Origin: Ottowia beijingensis
GTDB lineage: Bacteria; Pseudomonadota; Gammaproteobacteria; Burkholderiales; Burkholderiaceae_C
Assembly (NCBI RefSeq): GCF_013423955.1
Contig: NZ_JACCKX010000001.1
Span: 248,001 to 312,000 of the forward strand
Direction: 5' to 3'
Length of the DNA stretch: 64,000 nt
Part shown: positions 48,443 through 58,736 of the stretch, piece by piece
How the letters are laid out: each line of letters begins with the position of its first letter
Position numbering within the stretch: the stretch's first letter is position 1
Position numbers and translations under genes: made by a program
The notes under the pieces: generated by a model
Database searches by the model: none
What the model was told of the DNA's origin: nothing
Seen by the model: the letters and a program-made list of their open reading frames with translations, nothing else

Positions 48443-48567
48443 CGTGCGATGACTTTATTTCATTGATAAGTTGAATTCAATTCATTGGACACATGAAATG
48501 ACATGCAGGATAGTTCACATGTCGCCCTGGTGACGCTTCGTTTTCCGCCCTTTCTGGAGCCCCGACC
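48443..48567. promoter_or_regulatory. AT-rich divergent control region
   Basis: The region between lysR and the Bug gene contains TTGAATTCAATTCATTGG and ACATGAAATGACATG, palindromic enough for LysR T-N11-A boxes. The exact site is not resolved. Confidence 0.45.
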
Positions 48568-49563
48568 ATGCCCTTTGCCCGCCGCCACCTGATGCAGTTT
48601 GCCGCCGCCGCCCTGGCCACCCTGGCCTTTGGCGCTGCCGCCCAGAGCTACCCCACCAAGCCCGTCACGCTGCTGGTGCCCTACCCGGCGGGCGGGCTGT
48701 CGGACAACATCGCGCGCAAGGTCAACGTGCCGCTGGCCCAGGCGCTGGGGCAGCCGACCATCGTCGACAACCTCGGCGGCGCCAGCGGCAGCATTGCGGC
48801 GCAGAAGGTGCTGCACGCGCCCAGCGACGGCTATCTGGTCTACCAGGGCTCGCCCAACGAGCTGATCCTGGCGCCGCTGGCGGTGCCGTCGATCAAGTAC
48901 AAGTCGGAAGACTTCCGCCAGGTGCACCGCATCGCGCTGGCGCCCATGGCCATCTTTGCCCGCGCCGGCCTGCCGGTGGCCAACGCCGACGAGCTGGTGG
49001 CCTACGCGGCCAAGGTGGCCAAGGAAGGCAAGCCGCTGACCTACGCCAGCGTGGGCGTGGGCTCGTTCTATCACCTGCTGGGCGCCAAGATGAGCAAGGA
49101 CCTGGGCATCGAGATGTCGCACGTGCCCTACAAGGGCGCGGCCGACGCCTTCCGCGACCTGGCGGGCAACCAGGTGGACATCTTCATCACGCCCTACGGC
49201 CTGGCGCAGACCGAGTTCATCAAGCAGGGCAAGCTGAAGGCCGTGGCCGTGCTGACGCCGCAGCGCCAGCGCCTGCTGCCCGACACGCCCAGCACCACCG
49301 AGAGCAAGGCGCTGAAGAACTTCACCGCCGAGATCGGCACCGGCTACTTCGTCAAGCGCGACACGCCCGAGCCCATCGTGCAGGCGCTGCACAAGGGCCT
49401 GCAGAAGGTGCTGACCGATACGCAACTGCGCGCCGGCCTGTTCGCCATGGGGCAGGAGGTGTCGCCCGCGCAGACGCTGGCCGAGGCCGACAGGTCGTAC
49501 AAGGACGAGATCGCCGCATACCGCGCCATCGCCAAGGCCATCGGCCTGCAGCCGGGGCAGTGA
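48568..49563 (+). CDS. Bug-family tripartite tricarboxylate transporter solute-binding protein
   Basis: 331 residues. A signal peptide (LMQFAAAALATLAFGAAAQS) precedes the TctC/Bug fold: YPTKPVTLLVPYPAGGLSDN, VDNLGGASGSIAAQKVL, VPYKGAADAFRDLAGNQVDI. Bug proteins bind carboxylates in the periplasm and are very numerous in Burkholderiales. No TctA/TctB membrane genes lie alongside, which is common. The first nine residues carry a twin-arginine-like RRHLMQF. Confidence 0.92.
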   Translation: MPFARRHLMQFAAAALATLAFGAAAQSYPTKPVTLLVPYPAGGLSDNIARKVNVPLAQALGQPTIVDNLGGASGSIAAQKVLHAPSDGYLVYQGSPNELILAPLAVPSIKYKSEDFRQVHRIALAPMAIFARAGLPVANADELVAYAAKVAKEGKPLTYASVGVGSFYHLLGAKMSKDLGIEMSHVPYKGAADAFRDLAGNQVDIFITPYGLAQTEFIKQGKLKAVAVLTPQRQRLLPDTPSTTESKALKNFTAEIGTGYFVKRDTPEPIVQALHKGLQKVLTDTQLRAGLFAMGQEVSPAQTLAEADRSYKDEIAAYRAIAKAIGLQPGQ

Positions 49564-50031
49564 TGCCGCAGCACTGATCGCTCAGTGGAGGAACGCAGGC
49601 GCCAGCTCCCACGGGACGAAGGCCCGGCGCCGTGAGGTGGCCGGGCTTTGGTTCGTGTGGGGTGCGGCGTGGCCGGGTGTGTCACGCCCTGTGGGACCGG
49701 GCTTGCCCGCGATGGGGCGGTCAGGCTCGGCGATGCGCCGCCATCGCGGCCAAGGCCGCTCTCACAAAGCCCGGCGAACCTATACTCCCCAACATATCCG
49801 CCGCCAGCGCCCGTCAGTCGGGCGCCACAACCCTATACCCCCAATAGATTCCGCTTCTTGATATTCAGCACGGGTCCCGTCAGCGCATCGCCTCGCGCTC
49901 CATCCGCCCCGCTCCCACAGGGTCCGGCAGACACATACTCCCCATATGCACGCCGCCAGCGCCTGTCAGACAAGCGCTGAAGCCACATACTCCCTAGCCT
50001 ACTGATCGCCCAAGCACCAGCGCAGCCACTC
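49564..50031. repeat. Repeat-rich interval without a gene
   Basis: It contains a REP-like hairpin (49690-49714 with 49741-49766), followed by two ATACTCCCC-type elements (49782-49855 and 49932-49998). Short frames here only read repeats. No other feature is seen. Confidence 0.65.
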
Positions 50032-50918
50032 TCAGCGCACCAGCTCGCGCGCCAGCCGGTTCACGCGCGTGCCCCGGGTCACCAGCGCGTCGACGATGCT
50101 GAAGTGGTTCAGCCCCGGCAGCGCGGCCGCCAGCGGCACGCGCTCGCGGCCCCAGGCCTGCTGGATCAGGCGGTTCTGGCGCAGGTATTCGCCGCTCTCG
50201 TCGCCCCCACCACGGCCACGAAGCGCCCGCGCGCCGGCGCCGGCAACCGTGCCGGGCTGGCGTCGTGCACCTGCTGCGGCGTCAGGCGCAGTGCCTCCTG
50301 CAGGCTGGGCGTGTGCATCAGCGGCGCCAGGTCGTACAGGCCCGACAGGCCCATGGCGCGCTTCACCACGTCGGCCGGCAGTTCGGGGTCGAACACCTTC
50401 CACGCGCAGGCCAGCATCATGGCCGCCAGCTGGCCGCCGGCCGAATGGCCGATGACGCTGATGCGGCGCGGATCGGCGTTCAGTGTGCGCGCATGCCGCC
50501 AGCTCCAGCCCACGGCGCGCGCCACCTGCAGCGTGATCTGCGGAATGCTGGCCTGCGGGGCCAGCGTGTAATTGGGCACCACCACGGCGGCGCCGGCATC
50601 GTGCAGCGCGGCGGCGATGAAGCTGTGGACCGATTTGTCCAGCGCCTTCCAGTAGCCGCCATGGACGAACACCACCAGCGGCGCGCCCTTGCCCTTGGCG
50701 GCAAAGGCGTCCAGCCGCTCGCGCGGTGCGTCGCCGTAGGGCACGTCCAGCTCGCACGGCAGACTGCGCCGCGCCAGCGCCGATTCGGCCGACCAGCGGG
50801 CTAAGTGGTCGCCGTGCTCCGGCACCCGCAGGCGGTTGTTGTACATGCGCTCCAGCCACTGGGTGTCGGGCTGGTCGCGGCGGGAGGAATCGTTGAGGCG
50901 CGCCATGAGTGACGCCAT
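50032..50918 (-). CDS. Alpha/beta hydrolase, carboxylesterase type (one frame break)
   Basis: About 295 residues. APLVVFVHGGYWKALDK carries the HGG oxyanion motif of the hormone-sensitive-lipase/kynurenine-formamidase-like group. RISVIGHSAGGQLAAMML is the nucleophile elbow, and the C-terminal LNHFSIVDAL holds the His. One G is missing near 50210 (RFVAVVGGDESGEYLRQ expected). It is divergent from the dehydrogenase at 51034. An arylformamidase-like role is possible but not shown. Confidence 0.85.
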
Positions 50919-50965
50919 TGTCGCAAAAGGTTTCGCGCTGGCGGCGGCTGCCCGCACTTTTGCAT

Positions 50966-51024
50966 TGCAGCCTAAAATGGCCTGCAGCGCCCATCTGGCG
51001 AGCGCAAGCAGCTATCAACAAAGG
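50966..51024 (-). repeat. Dispersed ATAGCTG element, reversed copy
   Basis: CCTAAAATGGCCTGCAGCGC and GCGCAAGCAGCTATCAACAA lie directly before the ribosome binding site of the dehydrogenase at 51034. Confidence 0.7.
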
Positions 51025-51033
51025 AGCAACAAG

Positions 51034-51903
51034 ATGAAACTGGCACTGCTGGGCACCGGCCGCATGGGCTTTCCGATGGCGCGCCGGCTGTGCCAGGCCG
51101 GGCACGCCGTGCACGTGTGGAACCGCAGCGCCGACAAGGCCTCGCCGCTGGCCGCCGATGGCGCCACCGTGCACGCCAGCGCCGCCGAGGCCGCTGCCGC
51201 GGCCGACATCGTCATCGGCATGCTCGAAAACGGCCCGGTGGTGGCCAGCGTGCTGTTCGACCAGGGCACCGCCGCCGCGATGCGCCCCGGCACGCTGTTC
51301 ATCGACATGGCCTCCATCAAGCCGCGCGAGGCGCGCGAACACGCCGCGCGCCTGGCCGAACGCGGCGTGGGCCAGGTCGACGCGCCCGTCTCCGGCGGCA
51401 CCGTCGGCGCCGAGGCCGGCACGCTGGCCATCATGGCCGGCGGCGCAGCCGACGACTTCGCCCGCGCCGTGCCGGTGTTCGAGTTGCTGGGCCGCGCCAC
51501 CCACGTCGGCCCGGCCGGCGCGGGGCAACTGGCCAAACTGGCCAACCAGATGATCGTCGGCATCACCATCGGCGCCGTGGCCGAGGCCCTGCTGCTGTGC
51601 GAGAAAGGCGGCGCCGACCCGGCCAAGGTGCGCGAGGCCATCGGCGGCGGCTTCGCCGAAAGCCGCATCCTGCAACTGCATGGCGAGCGCATGGTGACGC
51701 GCGACTTCGCGCCCCGCGCGCGCATGACGGTGCAGCTCAAGGACATGCGCAACGCGCTGGAAACCGCGGCCGACATGGGCTTTTCGGCGCCAGTCACCGA
51801 AGCGCTGGAGCAGCTGTACGCCGACGCCATCGACCACGGCGACGCCGACCTGGACCATTCCGGCCTGTTCGTCGAACTGGCCCGAAGGAATGGCATGACG
51901 TGA
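51034..51903 (+). CDS. 3-Hydroxyisobutyrate dehydrogenase-like NAD(P)-binding oxidoreductase
   Basis: 289 residues of the beta-hydroxyacid dehydrogenase family: MKLALLGTGRMGFPMARRLC (Rossmann), the substrate-binding DAPVSGGTVGAEAGTLAIMA, and the catalytic Lys in GQLAKLANQMIVGITIGAVA. RBS AAGGAG is nine bases before the ATG. The substrate (hydroxyisobutyrate, tartronate semialdehyde, glyoxylate) cannot be told. Confidence 0.92.
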   Translation: MKLALLGTGRMGFPMARRLCQAGHAVHVWNRSADKASPLAADGATVHASAAEAAAAADIVIGMLENGPVVASVLFDQGTAAAMRPGTLFIDMASIKPREAREHAARLAERGVGQVDAPVSGGTVGAEAGTLAIMAGGAADDFARAVPVFELLGRATHVGPAGAGQLAKLANQMIVGITIGAVAEALLLCEKGGADPAKVREAIGGGFAESRILQLHGERMVTRDFAPRARMTVQLKDMRNALETAADMGFSAPVTEALEQLYADAIDHGDADLDHSGLFVELARRNGMT

Positions 51904-52057
51904 CGAGCGCTCGGGCCGCCTGACTCCTTCCCCCGCTGGGGAAGGCCGGGATGGGGGCCAGCCCGGTTGAACAGCACCCGGCCGTGCCCCACCCCGCCCT
52001 CCCCCAGCGAAGGAGGGCCCATCAACCACCATCACCCCACTCACGAGCGAAAAACCC

Positions 52058-53403
52058 ATGAGCCTGCACCGCCAACTGCAACAACGCGCCGCCAAAGGCC
52101 GCCCCATCCGCGTCGGCCTGATCGGCGCCGGCAAGTTCGGCAGCATGTACCTGGCGCAGGTACCGCGCACGCCGGGTGTGCACCTGGCCGCGATTGCCGA
52201 CCTGTCGCCCGACAACGCACGCGCCAACCTGCAGCGCGTGGGCTGGGCCGCGGAACGTCTGAACGCCACCTCGCTCGACGACGCCCTGAAGTCCGGCACC
52301 ACCCACCTCAGCGACGACTGGCAGGCGCTGGTGCGCCATCCGGCCATCGACGTGGTGGTCGAATGCACCGGCCACCCCATCGCCGCCGTCGACCACTGCC
52401 TGGAAGCCTTCGCCCACGGCAAGCACGTCGTCAACGTCACCGTCGAGGCCGACGCCTTCTGCGGCCCGCTGCTGGCGCGCCGCGCGGCCGACGCCGGCGT
52501 GGTGTATTCGCTGGCCTTTGGCGACCAGCCGGCGCTGATCTGCGACCTGGTGGACTGGGCGCGCACCTGCGGCTTTCCGGTGGTGGCGGCCGGGCGCGGC
52601 CACAAGTGGCTGCCGCACTTCTGCACCAGCACGCCCGAAACCGTGTGGGGCTACTACGGCCTGACGCCCGAGCAGGCCACGCGCGGCGGCCTGAACCCGA
52701 AGATGTTCAACAGCTTCCTCGACGGCAGCAAGCCGTCGATCGAAAGCACCGCCGTGGCCAACGCCACCGGTTTGGCTGTGCCGAGCGACGGCCTGCTCTA
52801 CCCACCCGGCAGCATCGACCAGATCCCCAACCTCACGCGCCCGCGCAGCGAAGGCGGCGTGCTGGAGCGCAAGGGCATGGTGGAAGTCATCTCGTCCCTG
52901 CGCCCTGACGGCACACCCATCGACTACGACATCCGCATGGGCGTGTGGGTCACGGTCGAGGCCGAGACCGATTACATCAAGCACTGCTTCGAGGAATACA
53001 ACGCCCAGACCGACGACAGCGGGCGCTACTTCACGCTCTACAAGCGCTGGCACCTGATCGGCCTGGAAGTCGGCCTGAGCGTGGCCAGCGTCGCCCTGCG
53101 CGGCGAGCCGACCGGCGTGGCCACCGGCTGGCATGCCGACGTCGTGGCCACCGCCAAGCGCGACCTGAAGCCCGGTGAATTGCTGGACGGCGAAGGCGGC
53201 TACACCGTCTGGGGCAAGCTGCAGCCGGCGGCCAAGTCCGTCGCCATGGGCGGCCTGCCGCTGGGCCTGGCGCACGACGTGAAACTGATCCGCCCGGTGG
53301 CGCAGGGCCAGTCCTCACCTGGGCCGACGTCGCCATCGACACCGGCACGCACGCCTATCGGATTCGCCAGCAGATGGAATCCCTGCTGACACCAGACAGC
53401 TGA
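52058..53403 (+). CDS. NAD(P)-dependent oxidoreductase with SAF domain (one frame break)
   Basis: About 448 residues. The N-terminal Rossmann domain ([40 protein letters not shown]) resembles homoserine dehydrogenase. The C-terminal SAF-like part has [20 protein letters not shown]. Family members act in sugar-acid or hydroxy-acid breakdown. One G is missing near 53310, after which [11 protein letters not shown] to the end LLTPDS is read. The preceding dehydrogenase and hydrolase suggest a small catabolic cluster; this is inference. Confidence 0.85.
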
Positions 53404-53412
53404 GGCCCGCGC

Positions 53413-53418
53413 TAAAAT
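53413..53418 (+). promoter_or_regulatory. Candidate -10 box of the tRNA gene
   Basis: TAAAAT lies 19 bases before the tRNA 5' end; no well-spaced -35 is evident. Confidence 0.35.
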
Positions 53419-53431
53419 GCACGCACCTTCG

Positions 53432-53507
<76 letters not shown>

Positions 53508-53524
53508 CAAACCCTTCTTTCAAG

Positions 53525-53543
53525 CGGCCTCCGGGCCGTTTTT
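53525..53543 (+). terminator. Terminator of the tRNA gene
   Basis: CGGCC-TCCG-GGCCG followed by TTTTT. A near copy (GCGGCC-TTCG-GGCCGC) lies after hsdR at 62033, so similar hairpins bracket the restriction operon. Confidence 0.8.
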
Positions 53544-53703
53544 CTTTCACACCCACAAATAAACCCCGGAACGGATTCGCCAACCTGGACGTTGCCGGGG
53601 TCTCGAGAGTCAGGCGGCGGTGTCCGGTCGTCGGGCTCACGCAATCAGGGAGCCGCTGAGGGGATGCGGTAGAGCCTTGCGCTCGCTCGATACACTCGTT
53701 CAC

Positions 53704-55463
53704 ATGGCCTCCCAACCCGCCCTGTCCTCCTTCATCTGGGCCGTCGCCGACCTGCTGCGCGGCGATTACAAGCAGTCCGACTACGGCAAGGTGATCCTGC
53801 CGTTCACGGTGCTGCGCCGCCTGGATTGCGTGCTGGATTCAACCAAGCCGGCGGTGCTGGCCGAACTGGCCGCCAAGGAAAAGCTCGGCGTCAACCCGGC
53901 CCCGTTTCTCTCGCGCATCACCGGCCGGCAGTTCTTCAACGCCAGCCCGCTCGATTTGAAGAAGCTGCTGGGCGACCCAACCCACGTCGCCACCAACCTG
54001 TTCGCCTACATCCAGGGCTTCTCGCCCGAGGTGCGCGACATCTTCGAGCACTTCGAGTTCCAGACGCAGATCGAGCGCCTGTCCAAGGCCGGCCTGCTGT
54101 ATCAGGTGACGGAGAAGTTCTGCCAGATCGACCTGCACCCCGACAAGGTCAGCAACGCCGACATGGGCACCGTGTTCGAGGAGCTGATCCGCAAGTTCGC
54201 CGAACTGTCGAACGAAACCGCCGGTGAGCACTTCACCCCGCGCGAAGTCATCCGCCTGATGGTCAACCTGCTGTTCGTCGAGGACGACGAGGTGCTGGCC
54301 AAGCCCGGCGTGGTGCGCACCCTGTACGACCCCACGGCGGGCACCGGCGGCATGCTCAGCGTCGCCGGCGAATACCTGCATGAGCACAACCCCAAGGCCA
54401 GCCTGGCCGTCTACGGGCAGGAGCTGAACCCCGAGTCCTACGCCATCTGCAAGGCCGACATGCTCATCAAGGGGCAGGACGTGGCCAACATCGTGTTCGG
54501 CAACACCCTCAGCGACGACGGACACCCCACCAAGACCTTCGACTACATGCTCTCCAACCCGCCTTTTGGCGTGGAATGGAAGAAGGTCGAGCGAGAAGTG
54601 CGCAAGGAACACCAGGACAAAGGCTTCGCCGGCCGCTTCGGCCCCGGCCTGCCGCGCGTGTCGGATGGCTCCATGCTGTTTTTGCTGCACCTCATCAGCA
54701 AGATGCGCCCGGCCACGGAAGGCGGCAGCCGCTTCGGCATCGTGCTGAACGGCTCACCCCTGTTCACCGGCGGCGCCGGCTCGGGCGAGAGCGAAATCCG
54801 CCGCTACGTGCTGGAGAACGACCTGCTGGAGTCCATCGTCGGCCTGCCCACCGACATGTTCTACAACACCGGCATCGCCACCTACGTGTGGATTCTGTCC
54901 AACCGCAAGCCGGCGGCGCGCAAGGGCAAGGTGCAGCTCATCGACGCCAGCGGCATGTGGCAGAAGATGCGCAAAAGCCTGGGCAGCAAGCGCAAGGAAC
55001 TGTCCGACGCCCACATCGACCGCATCACCCGCCTGTTCGGCCACTTCGAGGAAGCCAGCGACCACGACGCCGACGGCAGCGCCAGGCCCATCAGCCGCAT
55101 CTTCGACAACGAGGACTTCGGCTACCACAGCATCACCGTGGAGCGCCCGCTGCGCGGCGAAGACGGCAAGGTGGTGCTGGGGCAGAAAGGCAAGCAAAAG
55201 GCAAGCCCCAGCCCGACATCAGCCTGCGCGACACCGAGAACGTGCCCTACAAGGACGACATGGCCGAGTATTTCAAACGCGAAGTGTTGCCGCATGCGCC
55301 CGACGCGTGGATCGACCCGGACAAAACCAGGGTGGGTTACGAGATACCGTTCAACCGGCATTTCTACGTGTTCAAGCCACCCCGGCCGCTGGCCGAGATC
55401 GACGCCGACCTGAAGGCCAGCACCGACCGCATTCTGGAGATGATCAAGGGGCTGTCGGCATGA
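53704..55463 (+). CDS. hsdM: Type I restriction-modification system, M subunit (one frame break)
   Basis: N6-adenine methyltransferase subunit of about 586 residues. The N-terminal helical domain is [20 protein letters not shown] and [34 protein letters not shown] follows. Motif I is [19 protein letters not shown] (about 210) and motif IV is [14 protein letters not shown] (about 285). One C is missing near 55209, after which [18 protein letters not shown] leads to the stop. It starts about 200 bases after the tRNA and overlaps hsdS by four bases (ATGA). Confidence 0.95.
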
Positions 55464-56774
55464 GCTTTGCGCGGTATCCGGCGTACAAGGACAGCGGGGT
55501 GGAGTGGCTGGGGAGGTGCCGGCGCATTGGGAAGTCCACCGCCTCAAACGCTCAGCCCAACTGCTAACTGAGAAAACCGACCGTCGAACTAATCCAGTTG
55601 CACTTGAAAACATCGAAAGCTGGTCAGGCAGATTTGTTCCGACCGACACGGAATTCGCAGGTGATGGCGTCGCGTTTCAGCATGGCGACATCCTGTTCGG
55701 GAAACTTCGCCCATACCTTGCAAAGGCGCTACTCGCGCAAAACGAAGGAGAGGCGGTCGGAGACTTCCATGTCATGCGACCACAAGAGGGCGCGATTCCG
55801 CGCTTTCTCCAATACCAGTTGCTGGAGCAAGCATTTATCGACATCGTGGACGGCTCCACGTTCGGCTCGAAGATGCCACGCGCAAGCTGGGAGTTCGTTG
55901 GCACCATGCCGCTGCCAGCGCCCCCACCTTCGGAACAAACCGCCATCGCCACTTTCCTCGACCGCGAAACCGCCAAGATCGACGCGCTGGTGGCGGAGCA
56001 GGAGCGGTTGATCGCGTTGCTGAAGGAAAAGCGCCAAGCCGTCATTTCGCACGCCGTCACCAAGGGGCTTGATCCGTCGGTGCCGATGAAGGATTCGGGG
56101 GTCGAGTGGTTAGGGAAGTGCCGGCGCATTGGGAGGTCGTTCGCATCAAGCATGTCGTCGCATCCATCGAACAAGGGTGGAGCCCGCAGTGCGAAAGCTA
56201 CCCGGTGGAATCCGCAGATCAATGGGGCGTACTCAAGGTGGGTTGCGTCAACGGCGGCGTGTTCAATCCTGACGAAAACAAAGTGCTACCAGATGACTTG
56301 ACGCCAGTGCCGGCTCTGGCGATTCGTGCTGGCGATGTACTGGTTTCTCGTGCTAACACGCGTGAACTGGTTGGGAGTGCAGCGACGGCGTTGATGGACT
56401 ATCCCAACCTCCTCCTGTGCGACAAGCTCTATCGGCTGCGCTTGAACCACAAGATGGACGCTCCTCAGTATTTGGCGTACTTCCTTGGCTGTTTGCCAGT
56501 GCGGGAACAGATTGAGTTGGCCGCCACGGGCGCCAGCAGTTCGATGCTGAACATCGGGCAAGCGACGATTCTGGAACTGCGTTTACCGCACCCCGATGTG
56601 GAAGAACAACTGGCGATCACTGCGCATCTCGACGCAGTGACGGCACGCATGCGCGATACGGCGACAGAGGCAGAGGCAATCATCGCCGCCCTCCAAGAAC
56701 GCCGCTCCGCCCTGATCTCCGCCGCCGTCACCGGCCAGATCGACGTGCGCTGCACGCCGGAACAAGCGCCATGA
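55460..56774 (+). CDS. hsdS: Type I restriction-modification system, specificity subunit (two frame breaks)
   Basis: Recognises the DNA target of the complex; about 438 residues. Two target-recognition domains each open with KDSGVEWLGEVPAHWEV (near 55488 and 56089). Each is followed by a conserved helix: EQTAIATFLDRETAKIDALV and EEQLAITAHLDAVTARMRD. Both openings have lost one G at the same place (near 55514 and 56112). TRD1 (55550-55900) is clearly poorer in GC than its surroundings, as expected of exchanged specificity segments. The sequence does not reveal the target. Confidence 0.92.
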
Positions 56775-56781
56775 ACTCCTG

Positions 56782-56838
56782 TTCTGATAGCTGCTTGCGC
56801 TTGATGGACAAGGGCCAGAGCCTGTTTTGACCCAAAAA
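56782..56838 (+). repeat. Dispersed ATAGCTG element inside the hsd operon
   Basis: TTCTGATAGCTGCTTGCGCT and GAGCCTGTTTTGACCC lie just after the hsdS stop. Confidence 0.7.
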
Positions 56839-56925
56839 TTACCCCATGCGTGGTCGCCCATGACGCCACCCGAAGGACCGCCAGCGCACAGCGCGTAACT
56901 GAGCAAAAATCCCCGCCCCCTCGGT

Positions 56926-57061
56926 TTCTGAACAAAATGTCGTCCCGCTGAACATTTTTCGTCCGCTGGCGTCCTGTGCCGTCTGCTTTGGGTGCACGCC
57001 TGAAAAAAGTCAGCCTTCATCCCGGTTCTGAACAAAATGTCGTCCCGCTGAACATTTTTCG
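56926..57061. repeat. Pair of 36-bp direct repeats upstream of fic
   Basis: Positions 56926-56961 and 57026-57061 are identical over 36 bases, exactly 100 bases apart (start TTCTGAACAAAATGTCGTCC). Each contains AAAATGT and ACATTTT as 7-bp inverted arms 11 bases apart, followed by T-rich sequence. The second copy ends 16 bases before the fic ATG. They may be operators, paired hairpins, or scars of an excised element. Confidence 0.75.
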
Positions 57062-57077
57062 GTCCAAGACACCCCGC

Positions 57078-58591
57078 ATGAACGCCCCCATCGGCTACGC
57101 CTGGCTTCAGCAGCACCTGCAAGCGCCCGACTTTCTGGGCGAGCAGCGCGCGCGCTGGCGCCGGTGCAGCGGCTGGAGCGCCTGCCGGGCGGCACGCTGC
57201 TGGTGCCCGCCCGCCTGGCGCCCGCGCCCGACGCGCTGGCGCACGCACTGTTCGCCATCAAGCACGAGGGCGTGCGGCTGGACTATCTGGCCGCTGCGCT
57301 GCGGCAAGTGCCCGCGCAGGCCATGCTTGATCTGGTGGCGCGCACGCCCAACGGCGGCTACGTGCGCCGCCTGGGCCTGTTGTGGGAGCAGTTCAATGGG
57401 CAGCCGATTGACGGGCTGGGCGCCGGGCCGCAGGTGTCGGCGGCTTACGTGCCGCTGTTCGACCCGCGCACGCATCTGGTGGGGCCGTCGCGCCGCAACG
57501 CGCGCTGGCGCGTGGACGTGAACGGCCTGGGCGACTGGGGCTTCTGCCCGCTGGTGCGCCGCACGCCCGCCTTGCAGGCCGCGCTGGATGCGCAAGTGCT
57601 GGCGCGTGCGCAGGCCTTTGCCGACAGCGTGGGGCCGCAGATGCTGGAGCGCGCGCTGTCGTGGGCCTACCTGAGCGAGACCGAGGGCTCGTTCGCCATC
57701 GAGCGCGAGACGCCGCCGCAGGACAAGGCGGCGCTGTTCGTGGGCCTGCTGCAACGCGCGCACGACCGCCAGCCCCTGACCGAAGACTATCTGGTGGCCT
57801 TGCAGAACGCGGCGGTGACCAACCCGCTGGACCGCGCGGTGCAGTTCCGCACCGAGCAGAACCGCCTGCAGGACAGCCGCCTGGGTGCGGCCGGCGTCAC
57901 CTATGTGCCGCCGCCGCCCGAGCTGGCGGCGGAGCTGATGGCGCACCTGATGGCGCTGGCCAACCAGCGCCCTGCCCCGCTGGACGCGCTGGCCCACGCG
58001 GCGCTGGTGTCGTTTGCGTTCGTGTTCATCCACCCGTTCATGGATGGCAATGGGCGCCTGTCGCGCTTTTTGACCCACCACGGGCTGGGCCAGGCCGAGG
58101 CGCTGCCGCGCGGGTTTCTGCTGCCGGTGTCAGTGGCGATGAAGCGGCACGAAGCCGACTACCTGGCGGCGCTGCAGGCCTTCAGCCGCCCGGCCCGTGC
58201 GCTGTGCCAGGTGCTGTGGGCGGGCGATGACGACTACACCTTTGACTGGGCCGCCGGGGCGGACACGTGGTTCCGCTACATGGACGTGACCGAGGGTGTG
58301 CGCTTCACGCTGGAGATGGCGCTGGCCGCGCTGGAGACGCACCTGCAGGGCGAGGTGGCCTTCCTGGCCCTGTTCGACGAGGTGAGGCGCCACATCGAGG
58401 CGCGGCACGACCTGCGCGGCAGCGACCTGGCCACGCTGATCGTGACCATCTGGCAGAACGGCGGCGTGCTGTCAGCCACCCGGCGCAAGCGCTTTGCCGA
58501 GCGCGTGCAGGGCCACGTGCTGGACGCGATCGAGGCGGCGGTGCAGCGGCGCATGCGCGGGCAGCCGCTAACCGATGATGACAATGACTGA
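57078..58591 (+). CDS. Fic-domain protein within the hsd operon (one frame break)
   Basis: About 504 residues. The Fic catalytic motif HPFMDGNGRLSRFL is at about residue 318 (H...GNGR intact), so AMP or another nucleotide part can probably be transferred to a protein hydroxyl. Upstream, YLSETEGSFAIERETPP may be the inhibitory helix, though it differs by one spacing from the (S/T)xxxE(G/N) consensus. The frame changes near 57150 (one base missing in a CGCGCG run), after which VQRLERLPGGTLLVP is read. It is a separate gene between hsdS and hsdR. Fic genes inside type I restriction operons are known, but their role is unclear. Confidence 0.87.
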
Positions 58592-58736
58592 CAACGACCA
58601 CGACTATTGAGAATTCCGTAATTCATGACACGCTGTCTGCCCTCACCCCTGCCCTCTCCCAGAGGGAGAGGGAGTTCTCTTTGTGGCAGCACGCATGGTC
58701 ATGATTATTGAAAACGTCAATAAAACCCCAGGCCCC

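Noticed and set aside
50032..52632. Very long open frame on the minus strand opposite the dehydrogenase genes
   Set aside because: It runs antisense to two clear dehydrogenase genes. Only its last about 60 codons (hydrolase C-terminus) are real; the rest reflects high GC.
56926..57061. The pair of 36-bp repeats as a two-unit CRISPR array
   Set aside because: Only two copies, a 64-base interval and no cas genes nearby. The inner hairpin and T-run fit a regulatory or insertion origin better.
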